A DNA stretch of 19,003 bases from a bacterium (lineage in GTDB: Bacteria > Zixibacteria > MSB-5A5 > CAIYYT01): positions 1-19,003 of the forward strand of contig JADJGC010000022.1 in the NCBI GenBank assembly GCA_016708315.1, written 5' to 3'. Shown here piece by piece: positions 16,270-19,003 of the stretch. Below the pieces are notes generated by a model. That model saw only the letters and a list, made by a program, of their open reading frames with translations, ran no database searches and was not told the origin of the DNA. A program made the position numbers and the translations under genes. Numbering within the stretch: the first letter of the stretch is position 1; the number at the start of each line of letters is the position of its first letter.

Positions 16270-16512
16270 TTACCATGCTTCCTTGCCCAGGGGGGTGCCC
16301 CAGTCTTGTTCGGAATGAAGGTTGGATTTAGAAATACTCTTCAGTAGATGGGAAAGAGAATATTTTTTTTGCCTTGTTGGTTTCAACATCATATTTCCGT
16401 TCACGATATCAATTTCCACTTCAGACCCACGATGCAAGTGGATGTCTTTGGCAATGGCGCTTGGAATGCGAAAAGCCAGACTATTGCCCCATTTTTGAAT
16501 AGAGAGATTCAT
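16270..16512 (-). CDS. mazE: MazE-type antitoxin (AbrB/SpoVT fold)
   Basis: This 80-residue antitoxin has an N-terminal swapped-hairpin DNA-binding domain (LSIQKWGNSLAFRIPSAIAKD, GSEVEIDIVNGNMMLKP) and a C-terminal tail that would bind and inhibit MazF. GGAGG lies about seven bases before the ATG, and the leader is about 22 nt. This is unlike the brnT genes, whose promoters place the start at the ATG. It probably represses its own promoter with MazF. Confidence 0.93.
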   Translation of the reverse strand: MNLSIQKWGNSLAFRIPSAIAKDIHLHRGSEVEIDIVNGNMMLKPTRQKKYSLSHLLKSISKSNLHSEQDWGTPLGKEAW

Positions 16513-16523
16513 TGTGGTCCTCC

Positions 16524-16568
16524 ATACTGTATCTACTATGAGTATACAATATTATTCCTAATTGTCAA
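16524..16568 (-). promoter_or_regulatory. mazEF promoter and operator
   Basis: On the - strand: TTGACA (16568-16563), 16-bp spacer, TATACT (16546-16541). The + strand text ATACTGTATCTACTATGAG (from 16524) contains nested inverted repeats (TACTCATAGTA on the other strand) overlapping the -10 box, resembling the alternating palindrome of the E. coli mazEF operator as I remember it. Confidence 0.7.
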
Positions 16569-16581
16569 TGGATTTATTGGA

Positions 16582-16647
16582 TCCCAACGCTCAAGCTCAC
16601 CGGCGCGGGCGGGCTGTGCCCGCGTCCGGTGGAGCGAATTGTTGGGC
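16582..16647 (-). other. attC site 5
   Basis: 66 bp, R'' GCCCAAC (16647-16641) to R' GTTGGGA (16588-16582), with the same stem as site 3 apart from a loop base. Confidence 0.9.
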
Positions 16648-16805
16648 AGGGAAGGAAACAATAACACACCCACCCAACATTACTTTGCGGCTGAAATGAA
16701 CGAGCCGCGCCCTTAAACCAGTGTTGCCTTTGCCATTGCAATTAAAACGAAGCGTTTGCTGTAACCTTGTGCACAAAACTATGAAAGCCTGATCCCATTT
16801 AAACG
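16648..16805. other. Short gene-less cassette
   Basis: These 158 bp between attC sites 5 and 6 hold no convincing ORF. On the - strand a hairpin GCGGCT/AGCCGC followed by GTTGGGT (16678-16672) could be a small or decayed attC, which would make this two fused cassette remnants. Confidence 0.45.
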
Positions 16806-16902
16806 GCCCAACGAATTAGGATTCTTTGCAAAGTCCCGCAACGAGCAGAGATGAAAGAGCGGGCAAAACGCCGGGCGGGGCTTTGCAAAGAATCTGTTGA
16901 AC
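16806..16902 (-). other. attC-like site 6 (97-bp long form)
   Basis: On the - strand it runs GTTCAAC (16902-16896), then GATTCTTTGCAAAG-CCCCGC paired with GCGGGACTTTGCAAAGAATC, then CCTAATTC and GTTGGGC (16812-16806). The R' core is perfect; R'' matches its complement at 5 of 7. Identity with site 9 stops at the GTTGGG core, as expected for a cassette junction. It could instead be part of a larger palindromic repeat. Confidence 0.6.
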
Positions 16903-17171
16903 TATTGATGCCTGTAAATAACACCCTATTTGGCCGGGGCGATTTTGGGGGCGCCGACAAGGCGTGAGGAGGGAGCATAGCGGGGACTATGTGACCGACG
17001 AACAACGCAGTCGCCGCCCGAAAGCGCCCCGGCCTCCTGGGGAGGCCCACCTTTGGGCGATTTCGTCGTTGTTCGTCGGTTACGATGGCCCGCATCGCGC
17101 CCTCCTCACGCCTAGAAATCAACGCAAATCTGGGCCTCCCAAATAGGGCGTTATTTACACAGGCATCAATA
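16903..17171. mobile_element. Palindromic MITE, copy 1
   Basis: This 269-bp element has about 31-bp inverted ends starting TTGATGCCTGT and ending ACAGGCATCAA, flanked by TA on both sides, which suggests an IS630/Tc1-mariner-type mover. Further in, GTGACCGACGAACAACG pairs with CGTTGTTCGTCGGTTAC and GGCGTGAGGAGGG with CCCTCCTCACGCC, so most of the element folds on itself. It has lost a GT near 16914 relative to copy 2. No transposase is encoded. Confidence 0.75.
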
Positions 17172-17197
17172 GCCGATTCATTCGCATTGGTATCGAT

Positions 17198-17261
17198 GTT
17201 CAACGCGGCTAATCTTACCGGCGGCCGCGGTGTGACCGCCCGCTGGAGCGCCTTGGTGGGC
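17198..17261 (-). other. attC site 7 (diverged)
   Basis: 64 bp: R'' GCCCACC (17261-17255), arms CCAGCGGGCGGTC and CCGCGGCCGCCGG, and R' GTTGAAC (17204-17198). Diverged boxes but the same overall fold and size as sites 4 and 8. Confidence 0.65.
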
Positions 17262-17490
17262 GATGGAACTGATAAAGATGAGAATATTCACGTAGGACGT
17301 CCCGCATCATCCTTTGGTATTTCTGTCCCACTTCGTGGGCTTTGCTTCGGAAGAAATCAACGCTTTCTCTATCAACCACCAAAGTAACTTTAACGGGGTC
17401 TCTTTTTGGAAAAAGATCTTCAGGGGGGGGGAGGAAATCAGAAACGACATGTAAGTTTCCGATAGGCTGACTAAGATCGTGTTTTTTCAT
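17215..17490 (-). CDS. brnA: BrnA antitoxin, second system
   Basis: This 91-residue antitoxin starts MKKHDLSQPIGNLHVVSDFL and has the conserved C-terminal block PVKVTLVVDRESVDFFRSKA, then KYQRMMRDVLREYSHLY. The final 16 or so residues (RPPRRSSGRSHRGRR) are translated from attC 7 and are probably not functional. GGAAAGGTCC lies before the ATG at 17490, and the gene overlaps brnT by 20 bp. It differs clearly from the first BrnA, so the two systems are unlikely to cross-talk by simple duplication. Intact frame. Confidence 0.88.
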   Translation of the reverse strand: MKKHDLSQPIGNLHVVSDFLPPPEDLFPKRDPVKVTLVVDRESVDFFRSKAHEVGQKYQRMMRDVLREYSHLYQFHRPPRRSSGRSHRGRR

Positions 17491-17764
17491 AGAGGACCTT
17501 TCCTTTTCGCCAAAAACCGGCGCCAATAATACGAACTTTCTTGTCACGATAAGTGAAACGAACAGTGGCTACACGATTGTTCACCCGCCCCACACAAAAT
17601 AAACGTTCTTCTTGGCTGGAATGTTTGTCATCGTGTGTGATGAGGCGATGGGGATCCGCAAAAGCGGCCGTTGCCTCTCGGAAACTCAGACCGTGGCGGT
17701 GGATATTCTCACGTTCTTTCGCGGCATTCCAGGTAAATGAACCGAAATGGACGTCGTCGTTCAT
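17471..17764 (-). CDS. brnT: BrnT toxin, second system
   Basis: This 97-residue ribonuclease toxin shows FTWNAAKERENIHRHGLSFREA, DPHRLITHDDKHSSQEERL, then VRFTYRDKKVRIIGAGFWRK. The usual SAR near the C-terminus is GAG here, which is atypical. An ATG at 17773 is in frame but lies inside the -10 box TATAAT (17777-17772), so I chose the ATG at 17764, where transcription from that promoter should begin. The mRNA is then leaderless. It is paired with the overlapping brnA downstream. Confidence 0.88.
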   Translation of the reverse strand: MNDDVHFGSFTWNAAKERENIHRHGLSFREATAAFADPHRLITHDDKHSSQEERLFCVGRVNNRVATVRFTYRDKKVRIIGAGFWRKGKVLYEKTRS

Positions 17765-17771
17765 TGATCGC

Positions 17772-17804
17772 ATTATACCATGGATATGGTTAATTCACCA
17801 TATC
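17772..17804 (-). promoter_or_regulatory. Second brnTA promoter and operator
   Basis: TATAAT at 17777-17772 on the - strand. Just upstream, GATATGGT (17783-17790) and ACCATATC (17797-17804) form a perfect inverted repeat where the -35 region lies; it is the likely BrnA operator. The -35 box itself is weak. Confidence 0.65.
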
Positions 17805-17810
17805 GTTAAT

Positions 17811-17874
17811 GCCCAACGTAAGAATTCAGCGGCGGGCCGCCGTTTGGCCCGTCCGCTGGAATGAATTGTTGGGC
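17811..17874 (-). other. attC site 8
   Basis: 64 bp, R'' GCCCAAC (17874-17868) to R' GTTGGGC (17817-17811), nearly identical to site 4. Confidence 0.9.
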
Positions 17875-18080
17875 AATTTGATTATTTCGAAGGCGATATT
17901 CATTGCTTCAAAACGATCAGCGAAATCAATCCCCTCTTCACGAAGTTTATCCATAAGAATCTGATGATACTTGGACCGAAGTTCATTGATCTCTTGTTTT
18001 GTGACGTGCTCCTCTTCAGGGATCTGCTCTTCTGAAAGGACAAGGTTGGTATAAATTTGTGCGATTTCTTGTAAGGTCAT
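17826..18080 (-). CDS. Uncharacterised small cassette protein, paralogue of its upstream neighbour
   Basis: This 84-residue, helical, acidic protein has its last 15 or so residues (NNSFQRTGQTAARR) translated from attC 8. Its middle, YHQILMDKLREEGIDFADRF then EAMNIAFEII, aligns with the neighbour's HWKFIELLKAQGIKYKDRE then HATRIAYRIA, so the two look like an ancient tandem duplication. The start overlaps the neighbour's stop by 4 bp (ATGA). No known family is recognised; a two-component module is possible. Confidence 0.7.
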   Translation of the reverse strand: MTLQEIAQIYTNLVLSEEQIPEEEHVTKQEINELRSKYHQILMDKLREEGIDFADRFEAMNIAFEIIKLPNNSFQRTGQTAARR

Positions 18081-18292
18081 AATTCCTCGTTAGCGATCCG
18101 ATAAGCGATCCGCGTGGCGTGCTCCCTGTCTTTGTACTTAATCCCTTGAGCCTTGAGCAACTCAATGAATTTCCAATGGGCTTCAGCCCTTTTCTCGTCC
18201 AGGGTTTGAAGCTTGAGTGGGTCGCTGGTTTTCTCGATCTTATCGATTAGATCGATGTATTCTCTCGCTGCCTGAAATAGATTTTCTTTCAT
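18077..18292 (-). CDS. Uncharacterised small cassette protein
   Basis: This 71-residue, highly charged, mostly helical protein (MKENLFQAAREYIDLIDKIE...) shares a pattern H-x7-L-x3-GI-x4-R-x2-A-x2-IA with the next gene. GGAG lies upstream of the ATG (CTGGAGACC), and TGATAAAAT further up may serve as a -10 region. It is first in its cassette. No family is recognised and no membrane segment is present, so it is probably cytosolic. Confidence 0.7.
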   Translation of the reverse strand: MKENLFQAAREYIDLIDKIEKTSDPLKLQTLDEKRAEAHWKFIELLKAQGIKYKDREHATRIAYRIANEEL

Positions 18293-18347
18293 AGATCAGA
18301 GGTCTCCAGTCAAATTCGATACCAGGATTTTATCATTACTTGAGTAA

Positions 18348-18444
18348 CCCCAACGAATTAGGATTCTTTGCAAAGTCCCGCAACGAGCAGAGATGAAAGA
18401 GCGGGCAAAACGCCGGGCGGGGCTTTGCAAAGAATCTGTTGAAC
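18348..18444 (-). other. attC-like site 9 (97-bp long form)
   Basis: The same sequence as site 6 from GTTCAAC (18444-18438) to GTTGGGG (18354-18348); sequences beyond the core differ between the two copies. Confidence 0.6.
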
Positions 18445-18711
18445 TATTGATGCCTGTGTAAATAACACCCTATTTGGCCGGGGCGATTTTGGGGCGCCGA
18501 CAAGGCGTGAGGAGGGAGCATAGCGGGGACTATGTGACCGACGAACAACGCAGTCGCCGCTCCGAAAGCGCCCGGCCTTGGGAGGCCCACCTTTGGGCGA
18601 TTTCGTCGTTGTTCGTCGGTTACGATGGCCCGCATCGCGCCCTCCTCACGCCTAGAAATCACCGCAAATCTGGGCCTCCCAAATAGGGCGTTATTTACAC
18701 AGGCATCAATA
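18445..18711. mobile_element. Palindromic MITE, copy 2
   Basis: This 267-bp copy has full inverted ends (TTGATGCCTGTGTAAATAAC on one side, its complement on the other with one mismatch further in) and TA at both borders. A handful of substitutions and small indels separate it from copy 1. The MITE plus the adjoining attC-like hairpin make direct repeats of about 365 bp (16806-17171 and 18348-18711). Confidence 0.75.
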
Positions 18712-19003
18712 AACCGCGCCCAGCTATGGGAAAAGTAAAACTCGGGTCTGCATAACGGAAGGATAATACGAAAAGCTGTAAAAGTCCAGGGGATGATGGG
18801 TCTGCGAGCGGACACGACGAAGGGTGCGTTATCAAAAACAGGGAAACCGAAGAGGTCCGCAAGACAAATAATGAAGGCTCGGGTGCCATTGGACAAAAAG
18901 GGACATCCCCCCTGGGCGGAGCTATGAAAAATAATCCGATGGAGCGGCGAACGAAGGGTCATGAGGAATTGAACAGGGGCGATCGCATGGGATTGATGAG
19001 TCG
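18712..19003. other. Unassigned sequence at the right edge
   Basis: These 292 bp hold open frames on both strands, including a - strand frame that runs from the window edge into MITE copy 2, but no motif, ribosome site or family decides among them. No attC or integrase signature is visible. Confidence 0.4.

Larger units (their letters stand above)
12086..18711 (-). mobile_element. Integron gene-cassette array (no integrase in window)
   Basis: Nine attC or attC-like sites, all oriented with the - strand, separate short gene modules on that strand. The best sites read GCCCAACAATTC, an imperfect stem, then an L'-R' end such as GAGCGTTGGGC, the same layout as classical attC sites. Cargo is mainly toxin-antitoxin modules, as in sedentary chromosomal integrons. 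Position 12086 is the distal end; the proximal end with intI would be to the right of the window. Without intI here this could equally be a CALIN (cassette cluster lacking an integrase). Confidence 0.85.

Noticed and set aside
16799..17203. 134-residue - strand ORF across MITE copy 1 and the attC-like hairpin
   Set aside because: It exists only because the palindromic MITE happens to be open. The same sequence appears at copy 2 joined to unrelated residues, and it has no ribosome site or recognisable domain.
12086..18444. CRISPR array
   Set aside because: Repeats are 64-97 bp hairpins spaced irregularly by hundreds of bases around genes, with attC boxes at both ends; no short regular spacers or cas genes.
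18444..18962. 172-residue - strand ORF at the right edge
   Set aside because: The second half is MITE sequence. The first half is open but shows no family or start signal, and the opposite strand is also open, so coding cannot be decided.

Overview
The window looks like the chromosome of a Gram-negative (diderm) bacterium. The YidC has a large periplasmic N-terminal domain, there is a PorV-type outer-membrane barrel, and a large secreted protein ends in a FlgD/T9SS-like Ig domain. That pairing is common in Elusimicrobiota and in the FCB group; I favour something Elusimicrobiota-like, but no rRNA or other decisive marker is present.

Layout. (1) Positions 2-3979, + strand: 3' part of a secreted multidomain protein, a PorV-like barrel and aroD, tightly packed. 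(2) Positions 3954-10533, - strand: a long run in reading order rpmH, rnpA, yidD, yidC, jag/khpB, mnmE, an M23 peptidase and a CDF metal exporter, mostly joined by 4-bp stop/start overlaps. This is the conserved rpmH-to-mnmE cluster usually found near the replication origin. (3) Positions 10534-11324: a short two-way promoter region, a small ferredoxin (+) and a Dps mini-ferritin (-) that meet stop-to-stop on CTAG. (4) Positions 11397-12024: an internally deleted insertion sequence with about 41-bp inverted ends and a wrecked transposase. (5) Position 12086 to at least 18711: a gene-cassette array of an integron, read on the - strand. Nine attC or attC-like sites are seen. Cassettes carry a DUF4160/DUF2442 pair, two BrnT/BrnA systems, one MazE/MazF system, two small paralogous unknown proteins, a possible lipoprotein and gene-less cassettes. 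A complete IS (IS1182-like transposase) sits inside one attC at its recombination core, and two copies of a palindromic MITE sit directly beside two long attC-like hairpins. No integrase gene is in view; the array orientation puts it, if it exists, beyond position 19003.

Reading frames are interrupted by single-base indels in eight genes (the secreted protein, aroD, CDF exporter, mnmE, jag, yidC, rnpA, one brnA), mostly next to short homopolymers. Correcting each gives lengths divisible by three and normal family lengths. Since several of these genes are normally essential, sequencing or assembly error is the best explanation; these genes are annotated over their full corrected span.
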